From NCBI RefSeq assembly GCF_035277725.1, contig NZ_DATEJY010000069.1, forward strand, positions 1-64,000: a stretch of 64,000 nt of DNA, in the 5' to 3' direction. This DNA comes from Dyella_B sp035277725 (GTDB lineage Bacteria > Pseudomonadota > Gammaproteobacteria > Xanthomonadales > Rhodanobacteraceae). Every line of letters starts with the position of its first letter. Within the stretch, counting starts at the first letter, position 1. The position numbers and the translations under genes are program-made. Under the pieces are notes generated by a model, which was given only the letters and a program-made list of their open reading frames with translations, did no database searches and had not been told where the DNA came from. Shown here piece after piece: positions 27,487 to 35,028 of this stretch.

Positions 27487-28509
27487 CTAGCCGATGATCA
27501 TCGGTTCCGGTTCCAAGCGCACGCCAAAGCGCGCATGCACACCTTCGATCACACGCTGCGCGAATGCCCAAAGCTCTGGGCCGGTGGCCTTGCCATGATT
27601 CACCAATACCAGCGCGTGACGGTTGGAGATGCCCGCGTCACCGTCGCGCATGCCTTTGAAGCCGGCGGTTTCAATCAGCCACGCGGCGGAGAGTTTCCAG
27701 CGTGCGTCTTTGCCCGGCCATGCGACGAGTTCGGGATAATCGCGCTTCAACGCCTCGCCTTGCGCAGCATCAACGATGGGATTCTTGAAGAAGCTGCCAG
27801 CATTACCGATCACGGCAGGATCAGGCAGCTTGCGCGTGCGCAGATGCACCACGGCTTCGGCAACGTGGAACGGTGCGGGATTGCTGACGCCCATGCGTTC
27901 CAGCTCTTCGCGGATGCCGGCATAGTCCAGGCGCAAAGCATGCTGGCGTGGCAGCGCGAAGCGCACGGCGGTGACGATGAAGCGATCCGGTTCGTGCTTG
28001 AACAGCGAATCGCGGTAGCCGAACGCGCAGGCTGCACGATCCAGCGTGATGACACGCCGCTCGAGACGATCCCACGCTTCCACGCTTTCGATGAATTCGG
28101 CCACTTCGGTGCCGTAGGCGCCGATGTTCTGGATGGGCGCTGCGCCGACGGTGCCGGGAATGAGGATGAGGTTTTCCAGCCCGGCAAAGCCCTGGCCAAG
28201 TGTCCAGCGCACGAAGTCATCCCAGCGCTCGCCCGCGGCAACGGCAATGCGGGTGAGGTCGCCTTCCTGTTCCACGTGCACGCCGCGCGTTTCCATCGCC
28301 AGCACGGTGCCGTCGACATTACCGATGAGCAGCATGTTGCTGCCTTCGCCCAACACCAGCAGGCGGCCGGCGCGAATGGCGGGGAAGTCGAGCAGTTCCG
28401 GCAATTTGCTGGCGTCGCGTATTTCTGCCAGCAGCTTGGCGCGCGCATCCACGCGCAGTGTGTTGCGCTTGAGCAGCGAGGCATTTTCGATCAGCGTATA
28501 GCCGCCCAT
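27487..28509 (-). CDS. murB: UDP-N-acetylenolpyruvoylglucosamine reductase
   Basis: NADPH- and FAD-dependent reductase making UDP-MurNAc, second committed step of peptidoglycan synthesis. About 340 aa, type I (E. coli-like). Seen: the FAD-binding stretch GRLLVLGEGSNMLLIGNVDG, IPGTVGAAPIQNIGAYGTEV, the catalytic serine in NAGSFFKNPIV, and the catalytic glutamate in LEPEPMIIG at the C-terminus. I place the start at the ATG at 28509 (MGGYTLIENASL), the usual N-terminus; the frame is open back to 28560 and would overlap pyrD by 41 bp. Forms a leftward run with pyrD and the methyltransferase gene. Confidence 0.94.
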   Translation of the reverse strand: MGGYTLIENASLLKRNTLRVDARAKLLAEIRDASKLPELLDFPAIRAGRLLVLGEGSNMLLIGNVDGTVLAMETRGVHVEQEGDLTRIAVAAGERWDDFVRWTLGQGFAGLENLILIPGTVGAAPIQNIGAYGTEVAEFIESVEAWDRLERRVITLDRAACAFGYRDSLFKHEPDRFIVTAVRFALPRQHALRLDYAGIREELERMGVSNPAPFHVAEAVVHLRTRKLPDPAVIGNAGSFFKNPIVDAAQGEALKRDYPELVAWPGKDARWKLSAAWLIETAGFKGMRDGDAGISNRHALVLVNHGKATGPELWAFAQRVIEGVHARFGVRLEPEPMIIG

Positions 28510-28519
28510 GTCGACGCGG

Positions 28520-29557
28520 TCAGCGTGCATCCGCATGTTCCTGCTGTCGGCGGATTTCATTGACGCAATCGGCGATCAGTTCAGGGCCGCGATAGATCAG
28601 GCCGGAATAGATTTGCACCAGCTTGGCGCCTGCGTTGATTTTTTCCACGGCATCGTCGCCTTCGACAATGCCGCCCACGCCGATGATGCCGATGCGATCG
28701 CCCAGGCGCTGGCGCATGCCACGCACGACTTCCGTGGCGCGTGCACGCAGTGGCTTGCCGGAGAGCCCGCCGGTTTCGTTGCCGCGCGGATCGCTGGCGA
28801 CAGAGGCGTGATCGATGGTGGTGTTGGTGCAGATCACGCCATCCACGCTGGCCGCGAGCAGTACTTCCGCCATGCTGTCCAGCTCGGCCTCGGAAAGGTC
28901 GGGGGCGATCTTCAACAGCATCGGTTTGCGCGCGCCATGCTGTGAACCAAGCCGCTCTTGGGCTTCGCGCAAGATTTCGATAAAGCGACGCAGCGTTGCC
29001 TCTTCCTGCAGATCGCGCAGGCCCTTGGTGTTGGGTGAGGAGATGTTGACGGTAATGTAACTGGCATGCGCGTAGACACGCTCCAGGCAGAACAGGTAAT
29101 CGTCCACGGCCTTTTCGTTGGGCGTGTCCTTGTTCTTGCCGATGTTGATGCCCAGCACGCCGCGATAGCTCGATGCCCGCACGTTGCGCACCAGCGCATC
29201 GACGCCGCCATTGTTGAAGCCCATGCGGTTGATGATGGCCTCGTGCTGCGGCAGCCGGAACAGGCGCGGGCGATCGTTGCCGATCTGCGGGCGCGGTGTG
29301 ACCGTGCCGACTTCGACAAAGCCGAGGCCGAGCGCGCCGAGTGCGTCGAGGTGGTCGGCGTTCTTGTCCAAACCTGCCGCAAGTCCGACAGGGTTCGGAA
29401 AGCGGATGCCGAAGGCTTCGACGGGAAGCTCCGCAGGTGGAGCCGCGACGAAGCGCATCAATTCGCTGCGCCAGGCAACATCCAGGCCATACAGCGTCAA
29501 GCCGTGTGCTGTTTCAGCATCAAGTTGGAACAACAGCGGGCGCAGCCAGCGATACAT
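28520..29557 (-). CDS. pyrD: Dihydroorotate dehydrogenase (quinone), class 2
   Basis: Membrane-associated FMN enzyme oxidising dihydroorotate to orotate with ubiquinone, in pyrimidine synthesis. About 345 aa. Seen: N-terminal amphipathic helix (YRWLRPLLFQLDAETAHGLT) that marks class 2, NPVGLAAGLDKNADHLDAL, catalytic serine in NISSPNTKGLRDLQ, FMN-phosphate loops IGVGGIVEGDDA and IYSGLIYRGP. The ATG at 29557 shares one base with the TGA of the methyltransferase gene (TGATG), so translation is coupled. Confidence 0.96.
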   Translation of the reverse strand: MYRWLRPLLFQLDAETAHGLTLYGLDVAWRSELMRFVAAPPAELPVEAFGIRFPNPVGLAAGLDKNADHLDALGALGLGFVEVGTVTPRPQIGNDRPRLFRLPQHEAIINRMGFNNGGVDALVRNVRASSYRGVLGINIGKNKDTPNEKAVDDYLFCLERVYAHASYITVNISSPNTKGLRDLQEEATLRRFIEILREAQERLGSQHGARKPMLLKIAPDLSEAELDSMAEVLLAASVDGVICTNTTIDHASVASDPRGNETGGLSGKPLRARATEVVRGMRQRLGDRIGIIGVGGIVEGDDAVEKINAGAKLVQIYSGLIYRGPELIADCVNEIRRQQEHADAR

Positions 29558-30324
29558 CAAGGAACCTCACCAACATAAACACGGGTGTCGTAGTCGAAGC
29601 TTACCCGACCGTCCACCGCGCAGGCGTCGAACAGCCTGCGCAGCGCGTCGATCATGGCCTCGTGCTTGGGATGACCGGCCTGGGGCGCATACGAGGACGA
29701 CATCAGCCGTCCGCGCAAGGCCTCGAAATCCAGCAACTGGCGATGATCGAAACTGGCCGTGCCACGCCAACCCTCGCCAAACCATTCGCGCATGCGCGGC
29801 TCGTCGGCGTAACGTTCGGCAACGCTGGTGTAGTCGGTGCCGTAGACCTGCAGCAACGTTTCGTAGCCTTCCAGGAACGGCGTGCCGGTCAGGCGACGCG
29901 AATTCCAGTAAATAGCTGCCAGGCCATCGGGGCGGAGAATGCGATGGAATTCGCGGCGGGTACTTTCCGGATCGAACCAATGGAACGCCTGCGCCACGGA
30001 AACGAGATCGACGCTGGCATCGTCCAGGTTGGTGGCATCGGCACGACCGTCCACGGCGAGAAATTTGGGATGGCTTCCCAGCCATTCGGTCGCGGCACCG
30101 CGCATGGCGGCATTGGGTTCCACCGCAATTACCGTGTGTCCCGCATCCAGGAACAGCTTGCTGGAAATGCCGGTGCCGGCACCGATATCGGCAACGCGCC
30201 AGTCGGGCGTGACGCCCTGGGCCTTGCGCAGCCAGTCGACCAAGGCTTCGGGGTAGGTGGGGCGATAGCGGACGTAATCGGCAACCCGGTTGCTGAAACG
30301 TTCGGTGCTGTTGAGATCGCTCAT
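29557..30324 (-). CDS. SAM-dependent class I methyltransferase
   Basis: 255 aa. Motif I VADIGAGTGISSKLFLDAGH (residues about 43-62), acidic motif II IAVEPN, and the post-I segment DLVSVAQAFHWFDPESTRRE, whose AQAFHWFD is characteristic of the UbiE/YcgJ-like family. The substrate is unknown. The ATG at 30324 (MSDLNSTERFSNRVADYVRY) is chosen for the strong AAGGAGAGGAG site. The reading frame is open further upstream to 30369, which would overlap the SDR stop at 30344. Same strand as, and just behind, the SDR gene. Confidence 0.85.
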   Translation of the reverse strand: MSDLNSTERFSNRVADYVRYRPTYPEALVDWLRKAQGVTPDWRVADIGAGTGISSKLFLDAGHTVIAVEPNAAMRGAATEWLGSHPKFLAVDGRADATNLDDASVDLVSVAQAFHWFDPESTRREFHRILRPDGLAAIYWNSRRLTGTPFLEGYETLLQVYGTDYTSVAERYADEPRMREWFGEGWRGTASFDHRQLLDFEALRGRLMSSSYAPQAGHPKHEAMIDALRRLFDACAVDGRVSFDYDTRVYVGEVP

Positions 30325-30343
30325 GCTCTCCTCTCCTTCCTGG

Positions 30344-31108
30344 TTAGCGGGACAACTGCTGTCCACCATCGACGCTCAGGATCTGCCCCGTCACCCAGCC
30401 AGCCGACGGCGAAGCGAGGAACAATGCCACGTGCGCGACTTCTTCGGGCGTGCCGTAGCGGCCGAAAGGGATTTTCGAGAGCACGGTGGCATAGCGCGCG
30501 GGATCGTCGTGCTTGCAGCGATCCCACAAGCCACCTTCGAAATCGATGGAACCCGGCGCAATCGCATTGACGCGAATGCGTTGCGCGGCAAGCGCGTGGG
30601 CTTGCGAGGTGGTGTAGTGGGAAAGTGCCGCTTTCATCGCGCCGTAGGACGGCGTAGTCGGGCGCGGATGCAGCGCGGCGATGGAACTGGTATGCAGGAT
30701 GCTGGCGTGCGGTGATTTCGCAAGGTACGGCAACGCGGCGCGTGAGGCGCGCACCGCAGCCATCATGTCGATGTTGAACACCGCTGCCCAATCTTCTTCG
30801 GTATCGGCAAAGCCGTAGCCGCTGGCATTGTTGATCAGCACGTCGATGCCGCCGAGTGCTTCGGCGGCGGCGTTGATGTAGGTATCGATGGCGGAGGCAT
30901 CGCCGAGATCGCACGATTGCTTGTGCACCGTGTTGCCATGGACGGCCATGGCTTTGGCGGTTTCATCGAGTGCAGACTGGCCGCGTGCGCAGATGGATAC
31001 GGCGGCGCCGGATGCGGCGAAGGCGAGTGCCATGCTGCGGCCGATGCCTTTGCTGCCGCCGGCGATGATGATGCGGTAGCCGTGGAAGTCGAAAGGAGTG
31101 GACGTCAC
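30344..31108 (-). CDS. Short-chain dehydrogenase/reductase
   Basis: 254 aa cytosolic NAD(P)-dependent oxidoreductase. Cofactor loop GGSKGIGRSMALA (residues about 17-29), NNASGY (about 93), catalytic Ser in HTSSIAALHP, Tyr and Lys in SYGAMKAALSHYT, and C-terminal PEEVAHVALFLASPSAGWVT then SVDGG. This is the classical SDR layout; the substrate cannot be read from sequence. Leftward, upstream of the methyltransferase-pyrD-murB run with a 19-bp gap. Confidence 0.88.
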   Translation of the reverse strand: MTSTPFDFHGYRIIIAGGSKGIGRSMALAFAASGAAVSICARGQSALDETAKAMAVHGNTVHKQSCDLGDASAIDTYINAAAEALGGIDVLINNASGYGFADTEEDWAAVFNIDMMAAVRASRAALPYLAKSPHASILHTSSIAALHPRPTTPSYGAMKAALSHYTTSQAHALAAQRIRVNAIAPGSIDFEGGLWDRCKHDDPARYATVLSKIPFGRYGTPEEVAHVALFLASPSAGWVTGQILSVDGGQQLSR

Positions 31109-31132
31109 GGTATACCTCTTCGGTCAGGTCAT

Positions 31133-31207
31133 CGTAGGTTGGGGTGCAAACCCCAACATCGCCATGTGTGCAAGATCGGGAGGTTGGGGTTCGCACCCCA
31201 ACCTACG
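31133..31207. repeat. Family B palindromic repeat, copy 4
   Basis: CGTAGGTTGGGGTGCAAACC then CCAACAT on the left; GGTTGGGGTTCGCACCCC then AACCTACG on the right. Near-perfect. Lies behind the ALDH gene stop and about 25 bp ahead of the SDR start. Confidence 0.92.
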
Positions 31208-31228
31208 TCAAGCAGCGCTTGGTCGGGC

Positions 31229-32764
31229 TTACAAGTCGAACTTGATCCCCTGCGCCAACGGCAGCGCATCCGAATAATTGATCGTATTGGTCTGCCGGCG
31301 CATGTACACCTTCCACGCATCCGAGCCCGACTCGCGACCGCCGCCGGTTTCCTTCTCGCCACCGAACGCACCGCCGATTTCCGCACCGGAGGTACCGATG
31401 TTGACGTTGGCGATGCCGCAATCCGAACCCGCTGCCGACAGATACTGCTCGGCCGCCTTCAGGTTCTGCGTGAAGATGGAGGAAGACAGGCCTTGCGGCA
31501 CGCTGTTCTGCAGCTCGATGGCTTCATCAAGCGTCTTGAACGGGATCACGTAGAGAATCGGTGCGAAGGTTTCCGTCTGCACCACCTCATCGCTGTTCTT
31601 CAAGCCGGTGATGATGGTCGGCAGCACGAAGTTGCCCTTGCGATCGCTGATCGCGGCGCCGCCGGTACGCACCGTGCCACCGCTGGCTTTGGCTTTTTCA
31701 ACCGCAGCGAGGTAAGCCGTTACTGCATCCTTGCTGTTGAGCGGGCCCATCAGCGTGGTGGCGAGCGTGGGATCGCCGATCTTGCCTTCCACCTGCTTGT
31801 ATGCGGCCACCAGCTTGTCAGTCACGTCGTTGATGATCGACTCATGCACGAACAGGCGGCGGGTGGTGGTGCAACGCTGGCCGGCGGTGCCGACGGCGCC
31901 GAACACGATCGCCGGAATGGCCAGCTTCAGATCCGCGCTGGCGTCCACGATGATCGCGTTGTTGCCGCCCAGTTCCAGCAGCGAACGGCCCATGCGTTTG
32001 GCGACGCGCTCGCCAACGTGGCGGCCCACCTTGGTGGAGCCGGTGAAGCTGATCAGCGGAACGCGATGGTCGTCGACGAACGCCTGCGACAGTTCCGTGC
32101 CGGCATCGTTGAACAGGAAGAACAGATCCGGGAAACCGCCGGCCTTCAGCGCTTCATTGCAGATCTTCATCGTGGCGATGGCCGACAGCGGCGTTTTCGG
32201 CGACGGCTTCCAGATGCAGATATCGCCGCAGATAGCGGCCAGCATGGCATTCCATGCCCACACGGCGACCGGGAAATTGAAGGCGCTGATGATGCCGACG
32301 ATGCCGAGCGGCTGATACTGCTCGTACATGCGATGACCCGGGCGTTCCGAATGCATGGTGTAGCCGTAAAGCATGCGGCTCTGGCCCACCGCGAAATCGG
32401 CGATGTCGATCATCTCCTGCACCTCGCCGTCGCCTTCGGGCTTGATCTTGCCCATCTCCAGTGCGACCAGCGAACCCAGTGCATCCTTGTGCTTGCGCAG
32501 CGCTTCGCCGCACAGGCGCACGGCTTCGCCGCGCTGCGGGGCGGGAGTGGTGCGCCATACCTTGAATGCTGCCTGCGCGCGCTTGACGATGATCTCGTAG
32601 TCGGCAGCGCTGGAGGCATGGACGGTACCGATCACCTCGTTGGTGGCCGGGTTCAGCGGCTGCAGCGTGCCAGCGTTGGTGGTCTTGGACCACTCGCCGT
32701 TGCCGAGGTACGTACCCGACTGCTCGCCGGTAAGACCGAGCGCCGTGAGGATTGCGTGGGACAT
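31229..32764 (-). CDS. Aldehyde dehydrogenase, ALDH7 type (alpha-aminoadipate-semialdehyde)
   Basis: 511 aa NAD-dependent dehydrogenase. Full length, with NAD-binding SAFNFPVAVWAWNAMLAAIC, catalytic glutamate in LLELGGNNAII, catalytic cysteine in GTAGQRCTTTRRLFVHES, and the ALDH7 (antiquitin) C-terminal signature GTSGAEIGGAFGGEKETGGG then RESGSDAWKVYMRRQTNTIN. ALDH7 enzymes oxidise 2-aminoadipate 6-semialdehyde in lysine breakdown; with gcdH elsewhere in the window a lysine-to-glutaryl-CoA route is plausible but inferred. Monocistronic, divergent from tRNA-Arg. Confidence 0.93.
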   Translation of the reverse strand: MSHAILTALGLTGEQSGTYLGNGEWSKTTNAGTLQPLNPATNEVIGTVHASSAADYEIIVKRAQAAFKVWRTTPAPQRGEAVRLCGEALRKHKDALGSLVALEMGKIKPEGDGEVQEMIDIADFAVGQSRMLYGYTMHSERPGHRMYEQYQPLGIVGIISAFNFPVAVWAWNAMLAAICGDICIWKPSPKTPLSAIATMKICNEALKAGGFPDLFFLFNDAGTELSQAFVDDHRVPLISFTGSTKVGRHVGERVAKRMGRSLLELGGNNAIIVDASADLKLAIPAIVFGAVGTAGQRCTTTRRLFVHESIINDVTDKLVAAYKQVEGKIGDPTLATTLMGPLNSKDAVTAYLAAVEKAKASGGTVRTGGAAISDRKGNFVLPTIITGLKNSDEVVQTETFAPILYVIPFKTLDEAIELQNSVPQGLSSSIFTQNLKAAEQYLSAAGSDCGIANVNIGTSGAEIGGAFGGEKETGGGRESGSDAWKVYMRRQTNTINYSDALPLAQGIKFDL

Positions 32765-32862
32765 GCGGACTCCTGAGACGTGGCGTCAGAGCGCCTGGAT
32801 ATGAGGGAAACGCCTATTCTATCAGGCGGGCTGATGCCGGCCGAGCCGGGAACGCCGCCGGC

Positions 32863-32893
32863 TTGCTCGCCACGGTGGCGCATCGCCTATACT
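32863..32893 (+). promoter_or_regulatory. Candidate sigma-70 promoter of tRNA-Arg
   Basis: TTGCTC (32863-32868) and TATACT (32888-32893), 19 bp apart, about 47 bp upstream of the tRNA. GC-rich stretch just after the -10 resembles a stringent discriminator. Spacing is slightly long. Confidence 0.5.
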
Positions 32894-32939
32894 TCGGGGC
32901 CTACGCATGCTGGTTTGCAGCATGCGGCACGGCCCTTCA

Positions 32940-33016
32940 GCCCTCGTAGCTCAGTTGGATAGAGCGTCCCCCTCCTAAGGGGAAGGTCGCACGTTCGAAT
33001 CGTGTCGGGGGCACCA
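32940..33016 (+). tRNA. tRNA-Arg (anticodon CCT)
   Basis: 77 bases including an encoded CCA. Acceptor GCCCTCG pairs with CGGGGGC (one G-T pair). D arm GCTC/GAGC; anticodon stem TCCCC/GGGGA around loop CTCCTAA, giving anticodon CCT, which reads AGG; T arm GCACG-TTCGAAT-CGTGT. Single-gene unit. No integrase or duplicated 3' end follows within the window. Confidence 0.97.
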
Positions 33017-33355
33017 ATTCTTTATCGCTCATTGGCGCACAAGGCTCGCCAGCCTGCATGGCAAACCACGATGCGATGCACCAGCCGCCTTACGCGAAAC
33101 CTTCTTCGCAACGCAACATAATGGCCAGCTGAATCAATCCCGCGCGCGTCAGCGCACTTGTCAACGCGGGCCATGGCCGCTCGTTCTTGGCGCCTGCGAG
33201 GGTGAGGGGAACGCGATGGAGCAGGACGCTACAGGAGACACCATCGGCAGCATTCAAAAAGATGATCCCACTCAACGCATGCATGTGCCTTGCCGGAAAA
33301 ACGGCAAGGCAATCAATTCCAAGAACGTCCGCTAAAACATCCCAAGGAATTTGCC
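33017..33355. other. Intergenic region after tRNA-Arg
   Basis: 339 bases with no convincing gene. Short open frames exist on both strands but lack ribosome sites and domain-like sequence. It must contain the promoter of the small secreted protein. No terminator with a clear T-run follows the tRNA. No attachment-site duplication seen. Confidence 0.5.
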
Positions 33356-33694
33356 ATGAATGCAAAGTCGAAACTCATCATGTTCGGTCTGGTCATCGGT
33401 GCAGCGATGGCGTCCGGCACGGTGTTCGCGCAAACCGATGTTCCCAATCATCCGCGCGTCAACGAAGTAAACAATCGCCTGGAAAATCAGCAGGATCGCA
33501 TCAACAACGGTTTGAAGAACGGCACCATGACGCAGGCCCAGGCTGCGCACGACGAAAAGCACGATGCCAACATCGCTCGCCGCGAATCCGCCGACGAGGC
33601 CAAGCACAACGGCCATCTGACCAAGCAGGAACAGCGCAATTTGAATCGTGCCGAGAATCACAACAGCAAGCGCATTTACAAGCAGAAGCATTGA
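33356..33694 (+). CDS. Small secreted charged helical protein, function unknown
   Basis: 112 aa. Signal peptide (MNAKSKLIMFGLVIGAAMAS..VFA|QT, cleaved at about residue 25), then a highly charged, Asn/Gln/Lys/Glu-rich helical region without cysteines (VNNRLENQQDRINNGLKNG, EQRNLNRAENHNSKRIYKQ). Related proteins of this pattern are common in Burkholderia and Rhodanobacteraceae but unnamed to my knowledge. The ATG at 33356 has AAGGAA upstream; an earlier in-frame start at 33290 would bury the signal peptide. A strong terminator follows, so expression is probably independent and high. Confidence 0.8.
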   Translation: MNAKSKLIMFGLVIGAAMASGTVFAQTDVPNHPRVNEVNNRLENQQDRINNGLKNGTMTQAQAAHDEKHDANIARRESADEAKHNGHLTKQEQRNLNRAENHNSKRIYKQKH

Positions 33695-33714
33695 TTGGCG
33701 ATGTGATTCCAAAA

Positions 33715-33741
33715 CCTCCCGTGCTCGCGGGAGGTTTTTTT
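33715..33741 (+). terminator. Rho-independent terminator after the small secreted protein
   Basis: CCTCCCG, loop TGCTCG, CGGGAGG followed by seven T. Located 20 bp after the stop at 33694. Confidence 0.92.
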
Positions 33742-33744
33742 GTC

Positions 33745-33810
33745 GCGTAGGCTGGGATGAAATCCCAGCATCGTGGGCATGGCGATGCCGGGATTTCATC
33801 CCAGCCTACG
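33745..33810. repeat. Family A palindromic repeat, copy 7
   Basis: CGTAGGCTGGGATGAAATCC pairs with GGATTTCATCCCAGCCTACG. Directly behind the terminator, between the convergent secreted-protein and LacI-type genes. Confidence 0.93.
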
Positions 33811-33834
33811 TGGCTTTCGCGGGAATGACGGCCG
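33811..33834. repeat. Family C half-repeat
   Basis: CTTTCGCGGGAATGACGGC is the right arm of the C family, joined directly to the preceding A copy. The left arm is missing. Confidence 0.6.
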
Positions 33835-33844
33835 TAGGGTTGCG

Positions 33845-34864
33845 CTAGCTCTTCGGCGGCTCGCCCGTCGACTCGCGCAATTGCAATGAATAAGGCACCT
33901 GCACAAGCAAGCCTGATCCCTTGCCACGCAGCAACTCCATCAGCTGCAACGCCGCCAGCTTGCCCATCTCGCGTGCAGGCTGGCGCACCGTGGTCAACGG
34001 CGGCCATAGCTGGCTCGCCAATGGCGTGTCGTCGAATCCGCAGACCGATACGTCACGCGGCACCTTCATGCCGCGCTCGTTCGCGGCCCACATGACACCC
34101 GCCGCCATGTCATCGTTGGCGGCAAAGATGGCGCCAGGTGGGTCCGGCAATGCGAGCAATTTTCGCGCGGCGGCCACGCCGGAGCCGAACATGAATTCGC
34201 CTTCCACCACATAGTCCGGGTCGTAGGGTATGCCCGCGGCCAAGAGCGCCGCCTTGTAGCCGGCATGCCGCCAACGGGTTGCGCCATGATTGGCGATGCC
34301 CAGTACGTGCGCGATGCGGCGGTGGCCAAGTTCGATCAGATGAGTGACGAGGGCCTGCGCAGCATGCTCATCATCCATGCATACGCCGATAGTGTCGTTG
34401 CGATTTACCGGGGACACGCTGGCATAGGGGACTTCGCGCTCGCGCAAGCGCCGCAGTAGAGGCGGGTGATCGGTCAATGGTGGCGTCAACACCACACCGT
34501 CCACATGATGATCGGAAATCAGCGCATCGACACGGCGGATGAAATCGGCGCCGCGCATGCGCAGCGGGCACACCATCATGCTGTAGCGGTTCGCGTCGCA
34601 GGCGTCGAGCACGCCGTTCTGGATTTCAGCCAGATAGGTCGAGGCCGGGTTGTCATTGTTGTCGTACAGCATGGCGACCAGGAACGAGCGGCTGCCGGCC
34701 AGGCCGCGCGCCGAAGGGCTGGGCCGATAGTTCATCGACTCCATGGCCGCGAGCACGCGCTTGCGCGTGTCTTCTTTGACGTACGCTTCCTCGTTGAGGA
34801 CGCGCGATACCGTCTTGGGCGATACACCCGCCGCGCGTGCGACATCTTCCAGGCGTACCCGCAT
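33845..34864 (-). CDS. LacI-family transcriptional repressor
   Basis: 339 aa. N-terminal helix-turn-helix VRLEDVARAAGVSPKTVSRV with hinge helix NYRPSPSARGLAG (about residue 50-62), then a periplasmic-binding-protein-like sugar domain (DGVVLTPPLTD, HRRIAHVLGI, FAANDDMAAGVM, VSVCGFDDTPLASQLWPPLT). The ATG at 34864 follows AGGAG. Gene lies at the edge of the carbohydrate locus, same strand as the TonB receptor but behind a terminator. It is the obvious candidate to bind the palindrome TGACAGCGCTGTCA found before the receptor/halogenase and glucosidase genes; that link is inferred. Confidence 0.92.
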   Translation of the reverse strand: MRVRLEDVARAAGVSPKTVSRVLNEEAYVKEDTRKRVLAAMESMNYRPSPSARGLAGSRSFLVAMLYDNNDNPASTYLAEIQNGVLDACDANRYSMMVCPLRMRGADFIRRVDALISDHHVDGVVLTPPLTDHPPLLRRLREREVPYASVSPVNRNDTIGVCMDDEHAAQALVTHLIELGHRRIAHVLGIANHGATRWRHAGYKAALLAAGIPYDPDYVVEGEFMFGSGVAAARKLLALPDPPGAIFAANDDMAAGVMWAANERGMKVPRDVSVCGFDDTPLASQLWPPLTTVRQPAREMGKLAALQLMELLRGKGSGLLVQVPYSLQLRESTGEPPKS

Positions 34865-34977
34865 GCATGCTCCTGACATCACCGTATTGCGCAGTGACTA
34901 TGCCGTGCGAGCCCGTTTGTTTACAAGCGTTGAGACGGTGGCGGGTCTTCAGGCACGCAAGAACTTGAAGAAAGAGG

Positions 34978-35001
34978 GCGCCTCCGGGGAAGGAGGCGCC
35001 A
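34978..35001 (-). terminator. Hairpin behind the TonB receptor gene
   Basis: GGCGCCTCC and GGAGGCGCC, six bases apart, 28 bp beyond the receptor stop on the leftward strand, followed there by CTCTTTCTTC. T-rich rather than a pure T-run, so a moderately good terminator. It separates the receptor from the LacI-type gene. Confidence 0.65.
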
Positions 35002-35028
35002 CGCCGAGCAGGCGGGAGTGTTTCCTGC

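Noticed and set aside
32940..33355. tRNA-Arg as a genomic-island attachment site
   Set aside because: No integrase nearby and no repeat of the tRNA 3' end found downstream in the window.
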